From Vulcanimicrobiota bacterium (GTDB taxonomy: Bacteria; Vulcanimicrobiota; Xenobia; Xenobiales; JADMJV01), in contig JAFKGI010000022.1 of assembly GCA_017307785.1 (NCBI GenBank), positions 56,526-120,525 on the forward strand: DNA of 64,000 bases. The letters are read 5' to 3'. Of this stretch, positions 56,561 to 64,000 are shown in pieces; the stretch's first letter is position 1, and the number at the start of each line of letters is the position of its first letter. Under the pieces are notes generated by a model. That model ran no database searches and was not told where the DNA came from. It was given only the letters and a program-made list of their open reading frames with translations. Made by a program: the position numbers and the translations under genes.

Positions 56561-57229
56561 TCAGGGCGCGTAGCCGACGCTGACCAGCCAGGCCACGAAG
56601 GCCGAACACACCCCCAGCAAGGCACCGGCGAGCGCCCGGTCCCAACGGCCGTCGCGCGAGGGCGGCAGGGGCGCGGGCAACTGCTTGTCTCCCTTCAGCA
56701 TGGGTTGGACCAGTGGCTGGCGCTTCACGAACAGGTACCAGGCGATGGCCAGCAGGTGCAGCACCAGCAGGCCGATCACCAGGTACTGGCCCACGTCCTT
56801 GTGGAAGCCGGTGGCGGCCGAGACCGTCTCGCCCGAGACGAAGCGCGCCAGCGGCCCGAAGGTGGCGATCTCGTCGTCGCTCATGAGGCCGCTGCCCACC
56901 TGGGCCGCCAGGGCCAGCAGCAGGGCGAACACCGACAGCGCGCCCAGGGGCGTGTGGCCGGCGGTGTGCTCCAGGGGCGCGCGACCACGCAGGTAGCGCA
57001 GCAGCGAGCGCGGCGAGTAGACGAAGCTGGCGAAGCGCGACCAGCGCCCGCCCAGGAAGCCCCACACCAGCCGGAACAGCAGCAGCGCCAGCACGGCGTA
57101 GCCCAGCCGCAGATGCCACTCCATCCAGGCGCCACCGAGGGTGCCGGTGGTGATGAGCCCGATCACGCAGAGCGCGAGCAGCCAGTGGAACAGTCGGGTG
57201 GGCAGGTCCCAGATGCGGATGGTGTGCAT
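56561..57229 (-). CDS. Cytochrome b561-type membrane protein (b/b6 domain)
   Basis: 222 residues with four to five hydrophobic helices. LPTRLFHWLLALCVIG, EWHLRLGYAVLALLLFRLVWG, HTPLGALSVFALLLALAAQ and GFHKDVGQYLVIGLLVLHLLAI carry the paired His residues for two haems. It probably passes electrons to the divergent cytochrome c' (57366). It is of the Ni/Fe-hydrogenase cytochrome b type but no hydrogenase is nearby. Confidence 0.9.
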   Translation of the reverse strand: MHTIRIWDLPTRLFHWLLALCVIGLITTGTLGGAWMEWHLRLGYAVLALLLFRLVWGFLGGRWSRFASFVYSPRSLLRYLRGRAPLEHTAGHTPLGALSVFALLLALAAQVGSGLMSDDEIATFGPLARFVSGETVSAATGFHKDVGQYLVIGLLVLHLLAIAWYLFVKRQPLVQPMLKGDKQLPAPLPPSRDGRWDRALAGALLGVCSAFVAWLVSVGYAP

Positions 57230-57365
57230 GTTGGCGAAGCGTGGGTGACGACCGAGCGGTGGATCGGGAAATGCCGGATCGGTTCAACGGAACTTTACCC
57301 GTCGTGGCAACCTCAGCGAGCGCCGGCCTGCAGAGCCGGCGTTCAACATCCCCACAGGAGATTCA

Positions 57366-57818
57366 ATGAAGACAGTCGCTCCGCTCCTCCTGGCGCTGGC
57401 CGCCAGCGCCCTGGCCGCCCCGGCCATGGCCCAGTTCCAGAAACCCGAGGACGCCGTGAAGTACCGCAAGGCCTCGTTCACGGTGCTGGCCGCGCACTTC
57501 GGCCGGGTCGGCGCCATGGCCAACGGCCGTGTGCCTTTCGACGCCAAGGTGGCGGCCGAGAGCGCGGCCATCGCGGAGACCATGAGCAAGCTGCCCTGGG
57601 AGGCCTTCGGCCCCGGCACCGACAGGGGCGACACACGGGCCGAGCCCGCCGTCTGGACCGAGCAGGCCAAGTTCAAGGCGGCGAGCGAGAAGATGATGGG
57701 CGAGGTTGCCAAGCTGAACGCGGCCGCCAAGACCGGCAACCTGGACCAGATCAAGGCCGCCTTCGGCGCAGCCGGCGCGAGCTGCAAGGCCTGCCACGAC
57801 GACTTCCGCAAGAACTGA
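57366..57818 (+). CDS. Cytochrome c' (class II c-type)
   Basis: 150 residues. The signal peptide MKTVAPLLLALAASALAAPAMA directs it to the periplasm. The C-terminal CKACH haem site with FRKN end and the four-helix pattern identify cytochrome c'. Common partner of a b561 gene in divergent arrangement. It binds gaseous ligands or carries electrons. Confidence 0.93.
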   Translation: MKTVAPLLLALAASALAAPAMAQFQKPEDAVKYRKASFTVLAAHFGRVGAMANGRVPFDAKVAAESAAIAETMSKLPWEAFGPGTDRGDTRAEPAVWTEQAKFKAASEKMMGEVAKLNAAAKTGNLDQIKAAFGAAGASCKACHDDFRKN

Positions 57819-57843
57819 GCGCGGCGCCCCGCGCCCAGCAAAA

Positions 57844-57868
57844 AAGGCCGGGGGATCCCGGCCTTTCA
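57844..57868 (+). terminator. Rho-independent terminator after cytochrome c'
   Basis: AAAGGCCGGG and CCCGGCCTTT pair around a GGAT loop, with an A run on the left and T on the right; it can also serve the minus-strand gene ending at 57892. Confidence 0.85.
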
Positions 57869-57891
57869 TCTTGAGGACCCGCGCGCCGCGC

Positions 57892-58434
57892 TCAGGCCGC
57901 CAGCAGTTCCTCGATCAGCTTGTGAAGCGCGTCCATCTCGGGTTCGCCCACGTAGCGCTTGACGATGCGGCCCTGCTTGTCGAGCAGGTAGGTGGTGGGC
58001 GTGAGCTTCACGTCGCCCCAGGCCTTGGCGATTTCGCCGGTGTTGTCCAGCGCGACCTTGAACGGCAGCTGGCGCGACTGCACGAAGTTCACCACCCAGG
58101 CCGGCGGGTCGTAGCTCATGGCCACGGCCATGGTCTCGTAGCCGCGCGACGCGTATTTCTGGTGGGTGGCCACGAGCGCGGGCATTTCCTTCACGCAGGT
58201 CACGCAGGTGGTGGCCCAGAAGTTCACCAGGGTGACCTTGCCCTGCAGGTCGGCCGTGCGGGCCTGGCTGCCGTCGAGCAGCACGAAGGTGGAATCCGGC
58301 GCGGCCTCGCGGCCCGCGCAGCCGCTCAGGCCGAACACGCCGGTGGCGCCCAGCGCCAGGCCCGCGCCCAACACCTGGCGGCGGTTCGGTTCGGGCCTCT
58401 TGGTCATCGGGTTTGTCATTTCCTGCTTCACCAT
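57892..58434 (-). CDS. TlpA-like thioredoxin-fold lipoprotein or Tat-exported protein
   Basis: 180 residues. NRRQVLGAGLALG gives a twin-arginine-like signal and GLSGCAG a lipobox. The catalytic region FWATTCVTCVKEMP has a CxxC (CVTC) pair, and TPTTYLLDKQGRIVKRYVG supplies the cis-Pro loop. A periplasmic thiol-disulphide reductase, perhaps for cytochrome maturation. ATG at 58434; two inner Met codons are alternatives. Confidence 0.9.
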   Translation of the reverse strand: MVKQEMTNPMTKRPEPNRRQVLGAGLALGATGVFGLSGCAGREAAPDSTFVLLDGSQARTADLQGKVTLVNFWATTCVTCVKEMPALVATHQKYASRGYETMAVAMSYDPPAWVVNFVQSRQLPFKVALDNTGEIAKAWGDVKLTPTTYLLDKQGRIVKRYVGEPEMDALHKLIEELLAA

Positions 58435-58474
58435 CTACAGTGCCCGCCTCGGATCAACGTGAGGGAGCACCCAC

Positions 58475-59179
58475 ATGCAACGCCGCCAGTTTCATCGCCT
58501 GTCCCTGGGCAGCGTGGGATTGCTGATTGTCGCCGCCCAGCGCCAGGCCTGGGCATTGTCCCTGTCGGACCTGACGGACAAGGACGCCGCGGCCGGCATT
58601 CGCACCGCGCTCGAAAAAGGCGCGCTGGCCGCCGTGGCTTTGCTGGGCAAGACGGATGGATTCCTCGGCAACCCGAAAGTTCGGATTCCCCTGCCCGGTT
58701 ATCTGGAAGACGCGGCCAAGCTGCTCAGCTTCGCTGGCCAGGGCAAGCGGGTGGACGAGCTCATCACCGGCATGAACCGTGCCGCCGAGCAGGCGGTGCC
58801 CCTGGGCAAGGACCTGCTGGTCGGCGCGGTGAAGTCCATGAGCGTGACCGACGCCAAGAACATCCTGACGGGCGGCGACGACTCCGTTACCCGTTTCTTC
58901 GCCGACAAGACGCGCGCCCCGCTGGGCGAAAAATTCTTGCCCGTGGTCACGAAAACCACCCAGAAGGTGGGCCTGGCGCGCAGCTACAACCGCGTGGCCG
59001 AGAAGGCCTCCGGCTTCGGGCTGGTGAAGAAGGAGGACGCGAACATCGAGCGCTACGTCACCGGCAAGTCGCTCGACGGCCTCTACACCATCATCGGCGA
59101 GGAGGAGCGCAAGATCCGCCAGGACCCGGTGGGCACGGGCAGCGACATTCTCAAGAAGGTGTTCGGCTCCTTGAAGTGA
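58475..59179 (+). CDS. DUF4197 family exported protein
   Basis: 234 residues. MQRRQFHRLSLGSVGLLIVA is a Tat-like signal. The body is DUF4197: SLSDLTDKDAAAGIRTALEKGA, FLGNPKVRIPLPGYLEDAAKLL and LDGLYTIIGEEERKIRQDPVGTG. Function unknown; widespread in proteobacteria. Confidence 0.88.
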   Translation: MQRRQFHRLSLGSVGLLIVAAQRQAWALSLSDLTDKDAAAGIRTALEKGALAAVALLGKTDGFLGNPKVRIPLPGYLEDAAKLLSFAGQGKRVDELITGMNRAAEQAVPLGKDLLVGAVKSMSVTDAKNILTGGDDSVTRFFADKTRAPLGEKFLPVVTKTTQKVGLARSYNRVAEKASGFGLVKKEDANIERYVTGKSLDGLYTIIGEEERKIRQDPVGTGSDILKKVFGSLK

Positions 59180-59186
59180 GTGGGCG

Positions 59187-59591
59187 CTATCGTTTGAGGG
59201 CTTTTCGCGCGGACTCCAGCCGCTCGTCCAGGTAGCTGCCATAGAAGTCGGTGGAGGTCACGCCCTCCAGCCGCTCGGCCAGTTCGCGGCCCTCGGGGCC
59301 GAAGAAGAAGACCGTGGGCGTCAGGCGCACCCGCCATTCCTCGGCCAGGGCGGCCGGCGTGGTGGTGCGGCCGCCGAAGTCCTGGATGGCGGTGGCCTTG
59401 TCCTGCAAGTCGAGCTGCACGGCGATCAGCCGGCCCTCGCGCATGAGCGGGTGCAGGTAGCTGTTGCGCACCAGCTCGCAATAGACGCAGCCGCGCAGCG
59501 TGATCATCACGACCAGGGGTTCGCCGCGCGCGGCCGTGGCGTCGGCCGCGGCGCGCAGCGATTTTGGGGTGGGCAGGGGTTGGTAGGCCAT
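59187..59591 (-). CDS. Thioredoxin-fold protein (SoxW-like)
   Basis: 134 residues. RGCVYCELVRNSYLHPLM contains a CxxC pair (CVYC), and LTPTVFFFGPEGREL the cis-Pro loop. No signal peptide, so probably cytoplasmic. Follows the CoA-transferase gene by 6 nt. Confidence 0.87.
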   Translation of the reverse strand: MAYQPLPTPKSLRAAADATAARGEPLVVMITLRGCVYCELVRNSYLHPLMREGRLIAVQLDLQDKATAIQDFGGRTTTPAALAEEWRVRLTPTVFFFGPEGRELAERLEGVTSTDFYGSYLDERLESARKALKR

Positions 59592-59597
59592 GGCGGT

Positions 59598-60863
59598 TCA
59601 GATCGCTCCGCTGCCGCGGAGTTGCGCGAGGCGCGCGGCGTCGGCGCCCAGCCACTCGGCGAGCACCTCTTCGGTGTGTTGGCCCAGCAGCGGCGGCGGG
59701 CGGTGATTGCGCACGGGGGTGGCGCTCATCTTGATGGGGCTGGCGACCAGGTCCATGGCGCCGGCCAGCGGGTGTTCCCAGGTGTGGACCATGCCGCGCT
59801 CACGCACCTGTGGGTCGGCGAACACCTCGGCCAGGTCGTTGATGGGGCCGCAGGGCACCTTGGCGGCTTCCAGGGCGGCCAGCCAGTCGGCCTTGCCGCG
59901 CGTCTTCATCACGGCCTCCAGCAGGGGCACCAGCACGGCGCGGTGGCGCACGCGGTTCTGGTTGCGCGCGAAGCGCTCGTCGCGGGCCAGTTCGGGGCGG
60001 CCGGCGACGTCGCAGAACTTGGCGAACTGGCCGTCGTTGCCCACGGCCAGGATGATGTGCTGCGCCTGGCCGCTGCCGTCGGGCGCAACCTCGAACACCT
60101 GGTAGGGCACGATGTTGGCGTGCGCGTTGCCCGCGCGGCCCGGCACCTTCCCGTCGGCGCGGCCGCGCACCAGGTAATTGGCGCCCAGGTTGGCCAGCAT
60201 GGCCACCTGCGTGTCGAGCAGGGCCATGTCGATGTGCTGGCCTTCGCCGGTGCGCTCGGCGTGGCGCAGCGCGGCCTGGATGGCGACGGTCGCGTACAGC
60301 CCGGTGAACAGGTCGGCCACGGCCACGCCCACCTTCTGCGGGCCGCCGCCGGGCAGGTCGTCGCGCTCGCCGGTGATGCTCATGAGGCCGCCCATGCCCT
60401 GCACCGCGTAGTCGTAGCCCGCGCGGTCCTTGTAAGGGCCGGTCTGGCCGAAGCCGGTGATGGAGCAATAGACCAGGCGCGGGTTGAGCGCGCGCAGCGC
60501 GGCGAAGTCCAGCCCGTAGCGCGCCATGTCGCCCACCTTGTAGTTCTCCACGAACACGTCGGCCCGGGCGGCCAGCTCGCGGATCAGCGCCTGTCCGGCG
60601 GGCACCGAGAGGTCGCAGGTGATGGAGCGCTTGTTGCGGTTGGCGCCCAGGTAGTAGGCCGCCTCGGCGGTGTCCTGGCCGTCGCGTCCGCGCAGGAAGG
60701 GCGGGCCCCAGCCGCGCGTGTCGTCGCCGCCGGGGTGGCTGGGCCCGCGCGGGCGCTCCACCTTCACCACGTCGGCGCCCAGGTCGGCCAGGGTCTGGGT
60801 GCACCACGGGCCGGCGAGGACCCGCGAGCAATCGAGGATGCGGATACCATCCAGAGCATTCAT
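59598..60863 (-). CDS. CaiB/BaiF-type (family III) CoA transferase
   Basis: 421 residues. LDGIRILDCSRVLAGPWCTQ, the DLGADVVKVERP motif, GYDYAVQGMGGLMSITG and the VGVAVADLFTGLYA block are diagnostic; the catalytic Asp lies in the last of these. It moves CoA between carboxylic acids. Substrate unknown. Confidence 0.95.
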   Translation of the reverse strand: MNALDGIRILDCSRVLAGPWCTQTLADLGADVVKVERPRGPSHPGGDDTRGWGPPFLRGRDGQDTAEAAYYLGANRNKRSITCDLSVPAGQALIRELAARADVFVENYKVGDMARYGLDFAALRALNPRLVYCSITGFGQTGPYKDRAGYDYAVQGMGGLMSITGERDDLPGGGPQKVGVAVADLFTGLYATVAIQAALRHAERTGEGQHIDMALLDTQVAMLANLGANYLVRGRADGKVPGRAGNAHANIVPYQVFEVAPDGSGQAQHIILAVGNDGQFAKFCDVAGRPELARDERFARNQNRVRHRAVLVPLLEAVMKTRGKADWLAALEAAKVPCGPINDLAEVFADPQVRERGMVHTWEHPLAGAMDLVASPIKMSATPVRNHRPPPLLGQHTEEVLAEWLGADAARLAQLRGSGAI

Positions 60864-60932
60864 CCGTGCATTGTGCGCGAGACCCTCGCGCCTCCGGTGC
60901 CGCGCCCCGCGGACCGGCCCCCGTCCAGTTCC

Positions 60933-61466
60933 ATGACCCGTTCCCGACGACTCGCCGGCGCCCTGACCGGGCTGCTGCTCATCGCCGCTTGCACCCCCAC
61001 CTTCAACTGGCGCACCGTGCGCGCGGACGGCGCACCCGTGGAGGCCCTACTGCCCTGCAAGCCCGAGCGCGCCGAGCGCGAGGTGCCGCTGGGCGGCCTG
61101 AACGCCACGCTGCACATGCTCAGCTGCGACACCGGCGGCCTGACCTTCGCAGTGGCCTGGGTCGACGCGGGCGATGCCGCGCGCGCGGCGCGGGCGCTCG
61201 AGGCCTGGCGCCGCGCCACGCTGCTGGCGGTGCAGGCCGACCCGGCCCTGGCCGACGACCCCGCCGCGTCCTGGCCGGCTGGCGTGCCGGGCAGCGACCG
61301 CGCGCTCGGCCTGCAGGCCAGTGGACGCAGCCCGGGCGGTGAGCCCGTCCAGGTGCGCGCCCTGCACGCCATGCGGGGCGGCCAGCTGCTGCACGCGGCC
61401 ATCTACGGCCGCGCCATCGAGCCCGAGCTCGCCGCCACCTTCTTCGAGGGAGTCCGCCTGCCATGA
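60933..61466 (+). CDS. Putative lipoprotein, unknown function
   Basis: 177 residues. MTRSRRLAGALTGLLLIAAC is a lipoprotein signal. The rest (FNWRTVRADGAPVEALLPCKP and CDTGGLTFAVAWVDAG) is a single small domain without a family name. The stop overlaps the MFS start (ATGA), so it is cotranslated with the transporter. Confidence 0.75.
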   Translation: MTRSRRLAGALTGLLLIAACTPTFNWRTVRADGAPVEALLPCKPERAEREVPLGGLNATLHMLSCDTGGLTFAVAWVDAGDAARAARALEAWRRATLLAVQADPALADDPAASWPAGVPGSDRALGLQASGRSPGGEPVQVRALHAMRGGQLLHAAIYGRAIEPELAATFFEGVRLP

Positions 61467-62734
61467 GCGTTTCCAGCGCCCACGACGAACTGCTCACCCC
61501 ACGCGCGGCGGTGACGGTGTTCCTCGTCTTTGCCGGCACGTATTTCCTGTCGGCCCTGGTGCGCGCGATCACGGCCACGCTCTCGCCCACGCTGAGCGCG
61601 GAGCTCTCGCTCACGCCGGGCCACCTGGGCCTGCTCGCGGGCGGCTATTTCTTCGGTTTCGCGCTCACGCAGCTGCCCATGGGCAGCTGGCTCGACCACC
61701 ACGGCCCCAAGCGCGTGGTGCTGGCCTTTCTGGCCATGGCCGTCGCGGGCAGCGTGGCCTTCGCGCTGGCGGACAGCTTCTACAGCCTGCTGGCCGCGCG
61801 CGTGCTCACCGGCATGGGGCTCAGCGCCTGCCTCATGGCGCCGCTCACGGGCTTTCGCCGCTGGTTCAGCCCCGCCGTACAGCTGCGCACCAACTCCTGG
61901 ATGCTGATGACCGGCTCCATGGGCATGGTGGCGTCCACGCTGCCGGTGCAATGGCTGCTGCCGGTGATCGGCTGGCGCGGCCTGTTCTGGGCGCTGGCCC
62001 TGCTGTTCGTGCTGTCCATGGCGGCGCTGGCCTGGTCGGTGCCGGCGTGGACGCGGCACGCGAACGCACCCGCGCCGGCCGCCGGTTCGCCCGATGGCGG
62101 CTACGGACTCATCTGGCGCGACCACTACTTCCGCACCATGGTGCCCGTGGGCTTCATGAACTACGGCGGTATGGTGGCCGTGCAGGCGCTGTGGGCCGGG
62201 CCCTGGATGGTCAAGGTCGCCGGCTACACGCCGGACGAGGCCGCCATGGGCCTGTTCGCCATCAACCTCAGCATGCTCGCGTCCTTCTGGACCTGGGGCG
62301 TGGTCAACCCGCACCTGGCGCGCCGCGGCATCCGGCCCGAGTCGCTGATCGGCTGGGGCCTGCCCATCAGCCTGGTGGTGATCGTGGCCATCGCCTGGCT
62401 CGGCCCGCGCGCGGGCTGGCTGCTCTGGGCGCTGTTCTGCGTCAGCTCCACCTTCGTGGCGCTGTCGCAGCCCGCCGTGGCCCTGGCCCTGCCGCCGCAG
62501 GCCGCGGGCCGCGCGCTGTCGGCCTACAACCTGGTCATCTTCGCCGGCGTATTCGTGCTGCAGTGGGGCATCGGCCTGGCGATCGACGCGTTGGACGTTT
62601 TCGGCTGGAGCGAGCCCGACCGCTACCGTGGCGCGGTGGCCCTGTTCGCGCTGTGCTGCGTGGCGGCCTACGGGCTGTTCTGGCGCGGCTGGCGCCGCAT
62701 CGAGCGGGACCGCGCCGCTACACTGCGCCCATGA
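61463..62734 (+). CDS. Major facilitator superfamily transporter
   Basis: 423 residues and about twelve helices. GSWLDHHGPKRVVL is the MFS motif between helices 2 and 3, and RVLTGMGLSACLMAPL the helix 4-5 region. The substrate is unknown. Overlaps neighbours on both sides by 4 nt. Confidence 0.93.
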   Translation: MSVSSAHDELLTPRAAVTVFLVFAGTYFLSALVRAITATLSPTLSAELSLTPGHLGLLAGGYFFGFALTQLPMGSWLDHHGPKRVVLAFLAMAVAGSVAFALADSFYSLLAARVLTGMGLSACLMAPLTGFRRWFSPAVQLRTNSWMLMTGSMGMVASTLPVQWLLPVIGWRGLFWALALLFVLSMAALAWSVPAWTRHANAPAPAAGSPDGGYGLIWRDHYFRTMVPVGFMNYGGMVAVQALWAGPWMVKVAGYTPDEAAMGLFAINLSMLASFWTWGVVNPHLARRGIRPESLIGWGLPISLVVIVAIAWLGPRAGWLLWALFCVSSTFVALSQPAVALALPPQAAGRALSAYNLVIFAGVFVLQWGIGLAIDALDVFGWSEPDRYRGAVALFALCCVAAYGLFWRGWRRIERDRAATLRP

Positions 62735-63177
62735 ACGGCATCCTGCTGATCGCGCACGCCCCGCTGGCCTCGGCCCTGCGGCAGTGCGTACTGCATGTCT
62801 TTCCCGACGCGCAGGACGCGGTGGTGGCGCTGGACGTGCAGCCCAACGTGCCGCCCGAAGAAACCCTGGCCCAGGCGCGCGCGTTGCTGGCCCAGATGGC
62901 CCGTCCGCAGACCCTGGTGGTCACCGACATGTTCGGCGCCACGCCCTGCAACGTGGCCCAGCGCCTCATCGACGGCGTGCGCAGCAAGCTCGTCTGCGGC
63001 GTGAACCTGCCCATGCTGCTGCGCACCGTGAGCTACCGCCACGAGTCGCTCGACGCGCTGATCTCGCGCGCCATCATCGGTGCCACGCAGGGCGTGATGC
63101 AGGTGGCCGTGACCGCTCCGCAAAACCAGGCCCGACGATCCCCGCATGATCAAGACCACCGCGACCATCAGCAATAA
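62731..63177 (+). CDS. PTS EIIA component, mannose family
   Basis: 148 residues. GILLIAHAPLA with His9 is the phosphorylation site of EIIA-Man, and VTDMFGATPCNVAQRL is also diagnostic. No EIIB/EIIC is nearby; in betaproteobacteria this EIIA with HPr and EI forms a regulatory PTS. Overlaps HPr by 32 nt. Confidence 0.93.
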   Translation: MNGILLIAHAPLASALRQCVLHVFPDAQDAVVALDVQPNVPPEETLAQARALLAQMARPQTLVVTDMFGATPCNVAQRLIDGVRSKLVCGVNLPMLLRTVSYRHESLDALISRAIIGATQGVMQVAVTAPQNQARRSPHDQDHRDHQQ

Positions 63178-63415
63178 GCTGGGCCTGCACGCCCGCGCCT
63201 CGGCCAAGCTCACCAAGCTGGCGGGCACCTTCATCAGCGATGTCTGGATGTCGCGCGGCGAACGCCGCGTCAACGCCAAGAGCATCATGGGCGTGATGAT
63301 GCTGGCCGCGGGACTGGGCAGCACGGTGGACATCGAGACCGACGGCAGCGACGAGCGCGCCGCGATGGACGCGTTGCTGGCCCTCATCAACGACAAGTTC
63401 GGCGAGGGCGAATGA
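63146..63415 (+). CDS. ptsH: HPr phosphocarrier protein
   Basis: 89 residues. LGLHARASAKL with His15 and NAKSIMGVMMLAAG with Ser46 are the two phosphorylation sites. Passes phosphate from EI to EIIA. Confidence 0.96.
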   Translation: MIKTTATISNKLGLHARASAKLTKLAGTFISDVWMSRGERRVNAKSIMGVMMLAAGLGSTVDIETDGSDERAAMDALLALINDKFGEGE

Positions 63416-63497
63416 AGAGGCCCCCACGCGCTGCCGCTTCGCGGGCCAAGGGTCCCCGAGGGCGCGGCTTCGCCTTGAGGCGCTCCGGCGGCGACAC

Positions 63498-64000
63498 ATG
63501 ACGTTCTCCGTTCATGGTCTCGCCGTGTCCCGAGGCGTGGCCATCGGGCGGGCCGTGATCGTCGCCGCCAGCCGCGTGGACGTGGCGCACCGCCTCATCG
63601 CGGCGCACGAGGTGGAGGGCGAGATCGAGCGCCTGCGCCAGGCGCGCAAGGCGGTGGCCGAGGAGATCCTGCGCGTGCAGCAGGGCCTGGTTGGCCTGGG
63701 CCAGGTCGACGCCCACCCCGAGCTCGCGGCGCTGCTCGACGTGCACCTCATGCTGCTGCAGGACGAGCAGCTCACCGACGGCGTGAAGCACTGGGTGCAG
63801 GACCGGCACTACAACGCCGAATGGGCCCTGACCACGCAGCTGGAGGTCATCTCGCGCCAGTTCGACGAGATGGAAGACCCCTACCTGCGCGAGCGCAAGG
63901 CCGACCTGGAGCAACTGGTGGACCGCATGCTGCGCGTGATGCGCGGCCAGGCCACGCCGATCGCCGCACCCGCAGTCGCGACCGCGCGCGCGAGCGAGGA
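63498..64000 (+). CDS. ptsI: PTS enzyme I (phosphoenolpyruvate-protein phosphotransferase), partial
   Basis: The first 167 codons, running off the window. FSVHGLAVSRGVAIGRAV is the EI start, and the HPr-binding helices continue (HLMLLQDEQLTDGVKHWVQ). The active-site His lies beyond the edge. It follows HPr after an 82-nt gap that holds nothing visible. Confidence 0.93.
   Translation, partial: MTFSVHGLAVSRGVAIGRAVIVAASRVDVAHRLIAAHEVEGEIERLRQARKAVAEEILRVQQGLVGLGQVDAHPELAALLDVHLMLLQDEQLTDGVKHWVQDRHYNAEWALTTQLEVISRQFDEMEDPYLRERKADLEQLVDRMLRVMRGQATPIAAPAVATARASE

Noticed and set aside
59451..61466. A 671-residue plus-strand open frame over the CoA transferase
   Set aside because: Only its last 177 codons, from the ATG at 60933 with a lipoprotein signal, look real; the rest mirrors the CoA-transferase gene in GC-rich DNA.

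Overview
The window joins DNA from two different bacteria. About 1-54,540 is from a diderm bacterium of a lineage I cannot place. It has compact genes, overlapping stop/start codons, many GTG/TTG starts and several starts preceded by a -10 box only 5-8 nt upstream. About 54,541-64,000 is visibly more GC-rich and typical of a betaproteobacterium (Comamonadaceae-like by inference): rplP(partial)-rpmC-rpsQ, peroxiredoxin, cytochrome b/c' pair, PTS EIIA-HPr-EI. The join lies inside rplP, whose conserved N terminus is replaced by unrelated sequence. An assembly or amplification chimera is the simplest explanation, so gene context must not be carried across it.

Region 1 (1-14 kb): a P450, a lipoprotein with eight Ig-like domains and a propeller region, and a minus-strand run that may be one transcription unit from 11.56 down to 5.2 kb: haem-oxygenase-like diiron oxidase, membrane desaturase, BtaA/DUF3419-like AdoMet enzyme, GNAT-like protein, M64 peptidase and two zinc alcohol dehydrogenases. 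The first four overlap by 4 nt each and look like an undescribed lipid or metabolite pathway. Opposite them lies a signalling pair: FHA with a degenerate GGDEF, then a cyclic-nucleotide-binding Ser/Thr kinase.

Region 2 (14-30 kb): a nuclease, a Met-rich lytic transglycosylase, IMPase, rhomboid, a sirtuin-like protein without zinc cysteines, M23 peptidase, radical SAM protein and lipid kinase. Among them is a family of unknowns: two helical zinc-ribbon proteins (15.9 and 20.4 kb), two adjacent paralogues sharing a GRFTID/HDG N-terminal module (22.1 and 23.2 kb), and a glycine-zipper/coiled-coil protein (25.2 kb).

Region 3 (30-44.7 kb): a yjbQ-topoisomerase IIA A-B operon, an M61 peptidase coupled to a WD40 kinase, a permease coupled to an oxoprolinase/hydantoinase A protein, an AlkD-like protein and a DEAD-box helicase.

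Region 4 (44.5-54.5 kb): a minor pseudopilin operon in H-I-J-K order, whose first gene fuses a GspH/FimT pseudopilin to an Ig-like domain and a beta-propeller. Then come an ATP-grasp protein, an esterase, a large metzincin-type protease, a TIGR04552-like protein, and a small promoter-sORF-terminator unit just before the junction.

Region 5 (54.5-64 kb): ordinary betaproteobacterial housekeeping genes. No tRNA, rRNA, CRISPR array or insertion sequence was seen.
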